64,000 bases of DNA, from assembly GCA_023391875.1 (NCBI GenBank), contig JAEWAB010000007.1, forward strand, positions 35,484 to 99,483, written 5' to 3'. A model generated the notes under the pieces. That model had not been told where the DNA came from, ran no database searches, and worked only from the letters and a program-made list of their open reading frames with translations. This document shows, in pieces, positions 51,630 to 59,248 of this stretch. Origin of the DNA: Bacillota bacterium (GTDB lineage: Bacteria; Bacillota; Clostridia; Oscillospirales; Ruminococcaceae). Numbering within the stretch: the stretch's first letter is position 1; each line of letters opens with the position of its first letter. The position numbers and the translations under genes are program-made.

Positions 51630-53801
51630 ATGAGTCACATTCAATATGAAAGGTCAGCCATCTCAACCAGGAACCGAGATAGCATTGATTATAATGAGAG
51701 CATCTTCTTTTCGGGGAACGGCTATATGGGCGTGCGCGGCTATCTGTGCGAGGATACCACCGAGCGAAACTACCTCAAAGGCACTTATCTCGCAGGGGTG
51801 TACGATACCATTAAGGAGAATATCATCGACTTTGTAAACACCCCCAACTTCTTCGCTGTGCGTATTCAGGCCGACGGGGTTTTACTGGGCGGGCAATCGA
51901 CCGTTATCAGCGACTTTTCACAGAGCCTAAACCTCTGTAACGGTGAGATGAGGTACGAATATATCGCGCTGCTAGGTAATAAGCGGGTTAAAGTGACAGC
52001 TCAGCGGTTTTTAAGCCTTTCGGATGTACATGCCGCCGCGATGCGCTTAACTGTCGAGCCGCTGGACGGCGATATGGAGATTACCCTTGCCTCGGGCATC
52101 GATTGCCGAAGCTGTAACCGCCCCATCAGCGACGACCAAACCAAGGAGAATACCGAAACCGTATCCTATACCGAGGTAGTAAAGCAGGAGGTTAACGGTA
52201 ATCATGCCGCGGTTCAGATAAAAACTAAGGGCACCGGTATCACACTCAGCGAGGCGGCGGCGGTTTCTTTCAGCAATGGCGTGCCCGTACCAGTGAATGG
52301 GAACGGCTTTGTCGGCAAGTCTGTGCGCTTTACGGCAAAGAAGGGGCAGGCTTGCACCTGTGCGCAGATCGTTAGCGTTTATACCTCGCTCGATCTGCCG
52401 GAGCCGCAGCTCCTTTTGGCGTCGACAGAGGATATCATCAAGACTGCGGCCGCTGGGTACGACGGGCTGCTCGCACAGTCGGAGGCGGCATGGAAAAGTC
52501 GCTATAACGAATGTGATATTACCATAGAGGGCGACGACAAAGCCGATACCGCCCTGCGCTATAATATCTTTCAGATGATTGCAAGCGATGCGCGGGATAA
52601 CGAGCGGGTGAGCATCGGTGCCCGCGGCTTGACCCACGCCCGATATAAAGGCTGCTACTTCTGGGATACCGACGTCTTTCTGCTGCCGTTCTTTGTGTTC
52701 AGCGACCCCCAAGCCGCTAAAAACCTGCTGCTCTACCGCTATCATGCTCTGGATGTGGCAAGGGAGTATGCAAAAAGGATGTCCTGCAGCGGTGCGCGCT
52801 ACCCGTGGATGGCTTCCTTTGACGGGAGCGAGCAGTGCGAAACATGGGATACCGGCGCCTGCGAGATCCATATTACAGCGGACGTTGCCTATGCGTTTGA
52901 TTACTACCTGCGCGCCACCGGTGATAAGCCCTTCCTCTACCGTTATGCCGCCGAGGTATACCTTGAAACCGCCCGCTTCTGGGCCGACCGATTCTCCTAC
53001 GATTCTGTGAAAGACTGCTATAACATGCTGTTTGTCAAAGGGCCGGATGAATACTGCGGCGTAACCCGCAACAACACCTATACCACCACGCTTGCGCTTT
53101 ATAACCTGCAGCTTGCGCTTGCCGCGATTGACGAGATGCAACGCGAATACCCCGATACCCTTGAGAACCTGTTAAAACGGCTTGGCTTCTCGATGGAAGA
53201 AACCCTGCGCTGGAAGGATATCCTTCAAAAAGCGGTTGTACTGTACGACAAAGAGAAGCAGCTCTATATAGAGGATGAACTTTTTCTTTCCCTCGAACCG
53301 TTCGACTTTACGCGCTATAAGACCGACAACACGCCGGTTTACCACAAGCTGAACTTCGACCGTCTGCAGCGGTATCAGGTGCTAAAACAGGCCGATATCA
53401 TCCTGCTGATGGCGATGCTGCCCGACCGTTATACCCTAGCGCAGAAGCAGGCGGCTTGGAACTTCTATGAGCCGCTTACCCTGCACGACTCCACCCTGAG
53501 TTTCGGTACCCATGCGCTGCTGGCTGCACAGATCGGCGAACAGCAAAAGGCAGAGACCTACCTTGAAAAGAGTATGTACCTTGACCTTCAAAACGTTATG
53601 CGCAACACCGCAAGCGAAGGGCTGCACCTTGCGGCATTCGGCGCCACATGGCAGAGCGTGGTGCTCGGTTTCTGCGGTATCATTATTGAAAATGGGCTGC
53701 CCAAGGCTGCCCCGCATCTACCCAAGCGCTGGAAGAAGCCTGCCGATTCATTGAACAGGTCCAGCAAAAACGGACAATTGACAAGAAGCCCCCTGATATA
53801 G
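51630..53801 (+). CDS. GH65 alpha-glucoside phosphorylase, 3' end altered
   Basis: 723 residues. The N-terminal beta-sandwich, linker and catalytic (alpha/alpha)6 barrel of GH65 are intact: GCYFWDTD at 341-348 and the catalytic E474 in GPDEYCGV. GH65 enzymes phosphorolyse maltose, kojibiose, nigerose or trehalose to give beta-glucose 1-phosphate. After HLPKRWK (about residue 702) family similarity stops, and 21 unrelated residues follow. The expected C-terminal beta domain (several dozen residues) is missing, and insertion-sequence debris starts just downstream. The enzyme may still fold, because the barrel is complete, but the gene is damaged. ATG with AAGAAAGGAA. Confidence 0.82.
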   Translation: MSHIQYERSAISTRNRDSIDYNESIFFSGNGYMGVRGYLCEDTTERNYLKGTYLAGVYDTIKENIIDFVNTPNFFAVRIQADGVLLGGQSTVISDFSQSLNLCNGEMRYEYIALLGNKRVKVTAQRFLSLSDVHAAAMRLTVEPLDGDMEITLASGIDCRSCNRPISDDQTKENTETVSYTEVVKQEVNGNHAAVQIKTKGTGITLSEAAAVSFSNGVPVPVNGNGFVGKSVRFTAKKGQACTCAQIVSVYTSLDLPEPQLLLASTEDIIKTAAAGYDGLLAQSEAAWKSRYNECDITIEGDDKADTALRYNIFQMIASDARDNERVSIGARGLTHARYKGCYFWDTDVFLLPFFVFSDPQAAKNLLLYRYHALDVAREYAKRMSCSGARYPWMASFDGSEQCETWDTGACEIHITADVAYAFDYYLRATGDKPFLYRYAAEVYLETARFWADRFSYDSVKDCYNMLFVKGPDEYCGVTRNNTYTTTLALYNLQLALAAIDEMQREYPDTLENLLKRLGFSMEETLRWKDILQKAVVLYDKEKQLYIEDELFLSLEPFDFTRYKTDNTPVYHKLNFDRLQRYQVLKQADIILLMAMLPDRYTLAQKQAAWNFYEPLTLHDSTLSFGTHALLAAQIGEQQKAETYLEKSMYLDLQNVMRNTASEGLHLAAFGATWQSVVLGFCGIIIENGLPKAAPHLPKRWKKPADSLNRSSKNGQLTRSPLI

Positions 53802-53809
53802 GAAAATAG
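53732..53809 (+). other. Out-of-frame tail after the GH65 breakpoint
   Basis: Shifted by one frame from the GH65 gene, 25 codons (EEACRFIEQVQQKRTIDKKP and five more) run to a TAG. It reads like the natural C terminus of another protein, not noise, and hints that foreign DNA was joined at about 53735. Not identified. Confidence 0.25.
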
Positions 53810-53830
53810 AACTACATCAGGGGTATTGTT

Positions 53831-53983
53831 ATGGAAAAACGGAAATGGACAAATATCAAAGCAGTCGAGGAGCTTATTGCTGAGATACGGGAAGCGGGAA
53901 AAACGAGGCAAGAGATAGCAGAAGCCCTTGGCTTGGGAAAAGTGCAGATTAAGAACTGGATTAATCGTCACAACAAAATACAA
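53831..53983 (+). pseudogene. Truncated IS3-type transposase OrfA
   Basis: About 51 codons: MEKRKWTNIKAVEELIAEIR, then a helix-turn-helix TRQEIAEALGLGKVQIKNWI and NRHNKIQ. This is the helix-turn-helix opening of an IS3-family OrfA. ATG at 53831 without a clean ribosome site. The sequence leaves the family pattern at about 53983, and the frame then runs antisense through another gene fragment. OrfB and the right end of the element are absent. Confidence 0.65.
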
Positions 53984-54165
53984 GTCTTTTGGTACACTTC
54001 TTTTCTAGATTCGCTTTCCCCAAAACTCCTAAGCACATATGCTGTAGCAAATGCCGCACATTCGTTATATCCCTGGGTTTCAAAGTAATTTGCTCTTTCG
54101 ATGTTATATTTCTCTTGCACATTGACGCTTATTAAATCCTTTTTGGCCAAATGATATCTTGACAT
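53984..54165 (-). pseudogene. N-terminal fragment of a C39-like cysteine peptidase-type protein
   Basis: About 60 codons from ATG 54165, reading MSRYHLAKKDLISVN, then YNIERANYFETQGYNECAAF. The NECAAFATAYVLRSFG segment resembles the active-site cysteine helix of papain-like C39-family proteins. The gene is cut off at about 53984, where it meets the truncated transposase. The remainder up to 54347 is AT-rich and shows no gene. Confidence 0.45.
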
Positions 54166-54347
54166 CCGAAGCGTTACTGTTAAACCATCTATCTATTATC
54201 TTAAACAGCCAATATTATCTGTAGATAAAGATAACCATTATTTGCCTTTTTATATTCCGTTCAGAATTAAGACGGCGTTAGGATAAAGCCATAGCTTAAA
54301 AAATACATTAAGGGTATCGTGATTATTTAGAAATGAAAATGATAACA

Positions 54348-54740
54348 TTAATTTTTAATATAAGATAGTATAAATGTGTTTGTATCTATAACACTGTCTA
54401 CACCCAATTTACGAAATATATCCACATTCTGAGGGCAGTTTATTATGGCTATGGCATTTTGTATGTGAAAGATTTGTTTGCACAGTTTACAAATCACCAG
54501 ATTCTCAGCATCATAAAGAGACATGGCTACCACCATGTCGATTTTTTTTGCGTTTGCTTCCTCTAATATTGATAATTCTGTACTATCACCGTTCAGTATT
54601 GCTAATTCTTCATATTGATCCGCTAACTGCTGACAATATATCATATCCGTGCTTATAACAGTTAGCCGATGCCGTTTATCAAGCAATGAATGAATGATAT
54701 TTAAGGATTGTTTGCCATCACCGGCCAATAAAATTCTCAT
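54348..54740 (-). CDS. Single-domain TrkA-N (RCK) protein, degenerate glycine loop
   Basis: 130 residues, one Rossmann-type TrkA-N/RCK domain (MRILLAGDGKQSLNIIHSLL, then GDSTELSILEEANAKKIDMV). The glycine loop is GDGKQS, not GxGxxG, so nucleotide binding may be weak. There is no TrkA-C domain; KtrA/TrkA proteins normally have one or two such pairs. Overlaps the upstream paralogue by 4 bases (ATGA). Probably works as a heteromer with it in gating a potassium system (inference). Confidence 0.75.
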   Translation of the reverse strand: MRILLAGDGKQSLNIIHSLLDKRHRLTVISTDMIYCQQLADQYEELAILNGDSTELSILEEANAKKIDMVVAMSLYDAENLVICKLCKQIFHIQNAIAIINCPQNVDIFRKLGVDSVIDTNTFILSYIKN

Positions 54741-55156
54741 AGTGTTACCTCCTTCTTAAAAGCATCCAGCCATAAATCTGAAGCACATATTGTTTTAACT
54801 CCGAGTGCCTGATACGCATCTATGCGATTTTGATCATAAAGGCTTGCGAAAACATCTTCAACATGATAGATATCCTTTGCAACCTCTGATATAAACATAT
54901 TTAGAACATCGCTCCCTGTAACAGCGATTACTGCATATGCTTTTTGAATTCCGGCTTCAAGCAAAGCGCCGGCATCATTGATGTCACGGTTTAAAATATA
55001 TCCGCCAAAATAAGCTGGTAATTTATTAAAAGCACTCTTGTCTTTATCAATTACAGTTACACTGCATTCCTCAGATAATTTCCCTGCGAGATATGCACCG
55101 AAAAGGCCACAGCCTACAATTATGATATAATGAATATCTTTTTTCAAACCAAACAC
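54737..55156 (-). CDS. Single-domain TrkA-N (RCK) protein with intact NAD-binding loop
   Basis: 139 residues, one TrkA-N domain with IIIVGCGLFGAYLAGKL (G15, G17, G20) and acidic D37 after the second strand, as in NAD(H)-binding RCK domains. No TrkA-C and no membrane segment. The start is GTG with AAAGGGGA. It is transcribed divergently from kdpD and translationally coupled to the second TrkA-N protein, suggesting a regulatory partner of the potassium systems. Which channel or transporter it gates is not visible. Confidence 0.78.
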   Translation of the reverse strand: MFGLKKDIHYIIIVGCGLFGAYLAGKLSEECSVTVIDKDKSAFNKLPAYFGGYILNRDINDAGALLEAGIQKAYAVIAVTGSDVLNMFISEVAKDIYHVEDVFASLYDQNRIDAYQALGVKTICASDLWLDAFKKEVTL

Positions 55157-55263
55157 CTTATTTATCCCCTTTCACCCCAATAAGAACGATCTTTCTATTG
55201 ATCAAAAGCATAGCGCAGAAATTTTGTAATAGCCATATTTACCATATCAAGATTTTCTCCACA

Positions 55264-55345
55264 GTATTAAGATTGAATAAAAAGTTAAGACAGCTATATA
55301 ACCTCTTGATTTTGTATATTTTTATGTCTTAATATAATCTTAATA
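55264..55345. promoter_or_regulatory. KdpE-like binding boxes in the divergent trkA-kdpD region
   Basis: Two direct copies of TCTTAATA at 55327-55334 and 55338-55345 with the 11-bp period typical of OmpR-family regulators. Reverse-oriented GTATTAAGA at 55264-55272 and GTTAAGA at 55284-55290 lie towards the minus-strand genes. Binding of the KdpE encoded downstream is inferred. Confidence 0.45.
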
Positions 55346-55421
55346 CTATAGAAGAAACCATAACGCTATTCTGATTTTTCTTGTGCTATACTGTTTAAAT
55401 AGAAGAAAGGGGTGTATTTCA

Positions 55422-58118
55422 ATGCCGATTTATCAAACAGATTCTAATTCTCTTTTAAAACAGCTTTCCAACTTACCGGCGGGGAAAAGACGTGGCAAAC
55501 TGCGAATCTACTTTGGTTATGCAGCCGGTGTAGGTAAAACCTGTGCCATGCTAAATGATGCCCATGAAGCCAAAGAGAATGGCATTGATGTAGTTGCCGG
55601 CTATATTGAGCCCCATGTTCGTCCGGAAACCATAGCTCTTTTAAATGGGCTCGAAGTTCTGCCTCCATTAGAATTATCATATAAAGGCGTTCAATTAAAA
55701 GAGTTTGATTTGGATCGCGCCCTGCAAAGGAGCCCTTCTCTTATTCTTGTGGATGAACTGGCTCATACAAATGCAGAAGGCTGCCGCCATAAAAAAAGAT
55801 ATCAGGATGTGGAAGAACTTCTGCAGGCAGGAATTGACGTATCTACTACAATCAATGTCCAGCATATCGAAAGCTTAAATGATATCGTTGAATCGATTAC
55901 CGGTATCTATGTACGGGAACGCATTCCAGACAGCGTTTTTAATAGTGCTGATGAAATTGAACTGGTGGATATTGAGCCTGATGATCTGATAGACCGATTA
56001 AACAAAGGGAAAATCTACCGGGAAGAGCAGGCTCAACGGGCACTTTCAAATTTTTTTACGAAAGAGAAACTGATAGCACTGCGTGAAATCGCATTACGCC
56101 GTACGGCTGATAAAGTAAACAGGGTTGCAGCACAAAATGAACCGTCAAAAAGCAATAGTCCTTATACAAATGAGCATATTTTAGTATGTCTGTCATCCGC
56201 CCCTTCCAATGCTAGGGTTGTCCGAACAGCGGCAAGAATGGCGGATGCTTTTCACGGTATGCTTACAGCATTATTTGTTGAAACGCCTGGAACGCAAGAA
56301 CTAGAAGATAAAAACAGAGCAGCGCTGCGGGAAAACTTAAGGCTTGCGGAACAGCTTGGAGCGCAAATTTCGACAGTGTATGGGGATGATATTCCCGCAC
56401 AGATCGCAGAATACGCGAAAGCGAGCCGTGTTTCAAAAATAGTTATCGGGCGCTCCGCTCATTCAAGGAAGTGGCTTACAAAGTCTAATTTTATTGATAG
56501 GCTGACAGCGCTAGCACCAACGATTGATATTTACATTATTCCCGACACACAATCGTCTTTCCATACAAATACTTTTAAGTTTATAAAACCGCCAAAGCTG
56601 TCGCTGGCTGATGCGGGTAAATCAATCGTTCTCTTATTCATTTGTACTCTGATCGGATTTTTGTTTGATTATCTGCATTTCAGCGTAGCAAACATCATAA
56701 CCGTTTATATTATAGGTATTCAGTTAAATGCCATCATTACAAGAGACAGGATATACAGCGCTGTATCGTCGGTATTGGGCGTACTATTGTTTAACTATTT
56801 TTTTACCGAACCACGCTTTTCTTTGCAGGCATATGATCCCGGCTATCCAGTTACATTTTTAATAATGTTTGTGGCTTCTCTGATCACCAGTACATTGACA
56901 AAACGGATAAAGGAGCAAGCGCGCCAATCTGCGCAAAAGGCCCACCGGACAGAGGTGCTTCTGGAAACAAGCCGCAAATTGCAGCAGGCCAAAAATAAAG
57001 AAGATATCTTAAGCGAAACAGCCCATCAAATGGTAAAATTATTGGATAGGACTGTGATTTTCTACCCATCACACCAGAAAAGCTTGGCCGAACCGATGAT
57101 CTTCTTAAAGAATGATTCGTCCGTTGACGAGCAGGCCTATCTTGGAACAGAAGAACGCGCGGTAGCCGAGTGGGTATACAAAAATAATAAGCGTGCGGGC
57201 GCCACAACCAATACCCTATCCGCAGCCCAATGCTTATACCTTGCTGTTCGTGGAAATGGCGCGGTACTCGCAGTGGTGGGTGTTGCCATAGATCGTCAAG
57301 CACCTCTGGAGGCATTTGAAAAGAATCTATTAATCGCTATGCTGGGAGAGTGCGCGTTGGCCCTTGAAAAAGAAACGATGAACGAAATACAAAAGCAGGT
57401 TTCTATGCAAATGCAACAGGAGCAGCTCCGCGCCAACCTACTTAGGGCTATATCCCACGATCTTCGTACTCCCCTTACCAGTATTTCAGGTAATGCGGGT
57501 ATCCTCATGGGAAACTCCAAAGTGCTGAGTGAAACGCAGAAGCAAGGCTTGTATACCGATATTTATGATGATTCCATGTGGCTGATTAATTTAGTGGAGA
57601 ACCTGCTTTCAATCACCCGAATCGATAACGGGACATTGAATTTGAATATGCAGCCTGAGCTTATTGAAGAAGTAATCACAGAATCGCTGCTTCATATTAA
57701 TCGAAACAGTATAGAACACCATATCAAAACTGTTTTAGCCGACGAACTCTTAATGGCAAAAATGGATTCACGGCTCATTATTCAGGTGATTATCAATATC
57801 CTAGACAATGCGATTAAATATACTCCGTCAGGTTCCCACATAACGATTTCTGCAAAAAAGGACGGACAATCTGTTCTGGTAGAAATATCCGATGACGGTT
57901 CCGGCATTTCGGATGAAGCAAAAGCGAAGCTGTTTGATATGTTCTATACCGCCAATAATGTCCGAGGAGATGGTCGGCGCGGGCTTGGGTTGGGACTATC
58001 CCTCTGTAAGTCCATTATCAATGCACACGGAGGCACTATTTATGTAAAAGATAACGTTCCGCAAGGTACCGTGTTTGGCTTTACCTTGCAGGCAGAGGAG
58101 GTGAACGTTCATGAATAA
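55422..58118 (+). CDS. kdpD: Potassium sensor kinase KdpD
   Basis: 898 residues. The order is complete: KdpD N domain with Walker A GYAAGVGKT (32-40) and VDELAHTN; USP-like domain; four membrane helices (about 400-500); GAF region; dimerisation helix with phosphoacceptor His in RAISHDLRTPLTS; and ATPase domain (NILDNAIKYTP, DDGSGISDEA, GRRGLGLGLSL). It senses potassium limitation and turgor and controls KdpE. The ATG at 55422 with AAAGGGGTG is used; the longer frame at 55383 has no ribosome site. Overlaps kdpE by 8 bases. Confidence 0.95.
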   Translation: MPIYQTDSNSLLKQLSNLPAGKRRGKLRIYFGYAAGVGKTCAMLNDAHEAKENGIDVVAGYIEPHVRPETIALLNGLEVLPPLELSYKGVQLKEFDLDRALQRSPSLILVDELAHTNAEGCRHKKRYQDVEELLQAGIDVSTTINVQHIESLNDIVESITGIYVRERIPDSVFNSADEIELVDIEPDDLIDRLNKGKIYREEQAQRALSNFFTKEKLIALREIALRRTADKVNRVAAQNEPSKSNSPYTNEHILVCLSSAPSNARVVRTAARMADAFHGMLTALFVETPGTQELEDKNRAALRENLRLAEQLGAQISTVYGDDIPAQIAEYAKASRVSKIVIGRSAHSRKWLTKSNFIDRLTALAPTIDIYIIPDTQSSFHTNTFKFIKPPKLSLADAGKSIVLLFICTLIGFLFDYLHFSVANIITVYIIGIQLNAIITRDRIYSAVSSVLGVLLFNYFFTEPRFSLQAYDPGYPVTFLIMFVASLITSTLTKRIKEQARQSAQKAHRTEVLLETSRKLQQAKNKEDILSETAHQMVKLLDRTVIFYPSHQKSLAEPMIFLKNDSSVDEQAYLGTEERAVAEWVYKNNKRAGATTNTLSAAQCLYLAVRGNGAVLAVVGVAIDRQAPLEAFEKNLLIAMLGECALALEKETMNEIQKQVSMQMQQEQLRANLLRAISHDLRTPLTSISGNAGILMGNSKVLSETQKQGLYTDIYDDSMWLINLVENLLSITRIDNGTLNLNMQPELIEEVITESLLHINRNSIEHHIKTVLADELLMAKMDSRLIIQVIINILDNAIKYTPSGSHITISAKKDGQSVLVEISDDGSGISDEAKAKLFDMFYTANNVRGDGRRGLGLGLSLCKSIINAHGGTIYVKDNVPQGTVFGFTLQAEEVNVHE

Positions 58119-58827
58119 ACCTTTAATTCTGGTTGTGGAGGACGATAAGGCCATACGAAAGCTGATAACCACCACCTTGGAAACACAAGGGTATCTTTAC
58201 CACACGGCTGAAACGGGCGAAGCCTCCATATTTGAATCTGTCTCCAAACAGCCGGATATCATCATTTTGGATCTGGGTCTGCCGGATATGGACGGAGTAG
58301 ATATCATCAGAAAAGTACGGGCATGGTCAAACATACCCATTATTGTCGTCAGCGCCCGCAGTGAGGATAAGGATAAAATAGATGCGCTGGACGCCGGTGC
58401 GGATGATTATCTAACAAAGCCTTTTAGTGTAGATGAACTTCTGGCAAGGCTTAGGGTAAGTCTTCGCCGTATCCGTTACGACAGTGACAAATTACGCAAG
58501 GATTCAACTGCTTTTATAAACGGTAATCTTAAAATTGATTACGCCGCAGGATGCGTTTGGCGGGACGATGAAGAAATTCATCTTACCCCGATTGAGTATA
58601 AGCTGCTCTGTCTGCTGGCTAAAAATGTAGGCAAGGTTCTAACCCATAACTTTATCCTGCATGAAATTTGGGGGAACTACACCAGTGATGTTCCCGCATT
58701 GCGCGTATTTATGGCAACCCTGAGAAAGAAAATTGAAAAGAATCCCGCACAGCCCAAATATATTCAGACCCATATCGGTGTAGGATACCGGATGCTTCGG
58801 GTTCCGGATGACAGCAGACCTATTTGA
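58111..58827 (+). CDS. kdpE: Response regulator KdpE
   Basis: 238 residues, OmpR/PhoB type. Receiver domain with D9/D10, phosphoacceptor D52 (IIILDLGLPDMDG) and K101 (DYLTKPFSVDEL). C-terminal winged helix with TPIEYKLLCLLAKNVGKVLT and VGVGYRM-like end. Activates kdpFABC when potassium is scarce. ATG with GGAGGTG inside the end of kdpD. A strong terminator separates it from the transport genes, so kdpFABC has its own promoter. Confidence 0.95.
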   Translation: MNKPLILVVEDDKAIRKLITTTLETQGYLYHTAETGEASIFESVSKQPDIIILDLGLPDMDGVDIIRKVRAWSNIPIIVVSARSEDKDKIDALDAGADDYLTKPFSVDELLARLRVSLRRIRYDSDKLRKDSTAFINGNLKIDYAAGCVWRDDEEIHLTPIEYKLLCLLAKNVGKVLTHNFILHEIWGNYTSDVPALRVFMATLRKKIEKNPAQPKYIQTHIGVGYRMLRVPDDSRPI

Positions 58828-58864
58828 CTTTTTCCAAATCAAGCATCAATAAGTGAATATAGGC

Positions 58865-58904
58865 AAATAATAATCCGTGTCAGAGATGGCACGGATTATT
58901 ATTT
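58865..58904 (+). terminator. Terminator of kdpDE
   Basis: 15-bp stem AAATAATAATCCGTG / CACGGATTATTATTT with a 10-base loop; the arm itself supplies the T-rich end. Confidence 0.75.
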
Positions 58905-59040
58905 ATCAGCATTAAACTTAGAAATTTGCTGTAGATGGTAATCTTTATATCATTTTAATTCGCCCTAGGAAACCCTAACACCAAACTAATGATAAAAATG
59001 CTACACTGAATCAAAGCCCAAACGAGATAGGAGGATTAGT

Positions 59041-59133
59041 ATGGATTTTTTAATGATTGGCATTTTGGCGGTTAGCTATTTACTGATCAAGCTGTTGGCA
59101 GACTGGTGTGAGCACCAGATTGAGAAATCGTAG
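59041..59133 (+). CDS. 30-residue membrane peptide ahead of kdpF
   Basis: MDFLMIGILAVSYLLIKLLA then DWCEHQIEKS: one hydrophobic helix followed by a polar, charged tail. ATG with TAGGAGG, a clear ribosome site. It is the first gene of the kdpFABC transcript, and kdpF follows after 16 bases. Small extra peptides at this place are known in clostridial kdp operons (for example in C. acetobutylicum). Function unknown; a Kdp complex subunit or stabiliser is plausible. Confidence 0.65.
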   Translation: MDFLMIGILAVSYLLIKLLADWCEHQIEKS

Positions 59134-59149
59134 AGGGGGGCACTTGATT

Positions 59150-59227
59150 ATGATAGTTCTTGGAATTTTGATTATTGCACTGGGAGCGTATTTACTATAT
59201 GCCTTGGTCAATCCCGAGAAATTTTAA
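59150..59227 (+). CDS. kdpF: Kdp complex small subunit KdpF
   Basis: 25 residues, MIVLGILIIALGAYLLYALV then NPEKF. A single membrane helix and the NPEKF end are hallmarks of KdpF, which stabilises the KdpABC complex. ATG with AGAGGGGGG upstream. It lies 21 bases before kdpA. Confidence 0.85.
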   Translation: MIVLGILIIALGAYLLYALVNPEKF

Positions 59228-59248
59228 CGGAAAGGCGGAGAATAAACA

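Noticed and set aside
53732..53809. Ribosomal frameshift giving GH65 an alternative C terminus
   Set aside because: No slippery heptamer or downstream structure was seen at the breakpoint. A DNA junction explains it more simply.
58905..59040. c-di-AMP (ydaO-type) riboswitch before kdpFABC
   Set aside because: I looked because such riboswitches often precede kdp genes. The 135-base stretch is too short and lacks the conserved helices.
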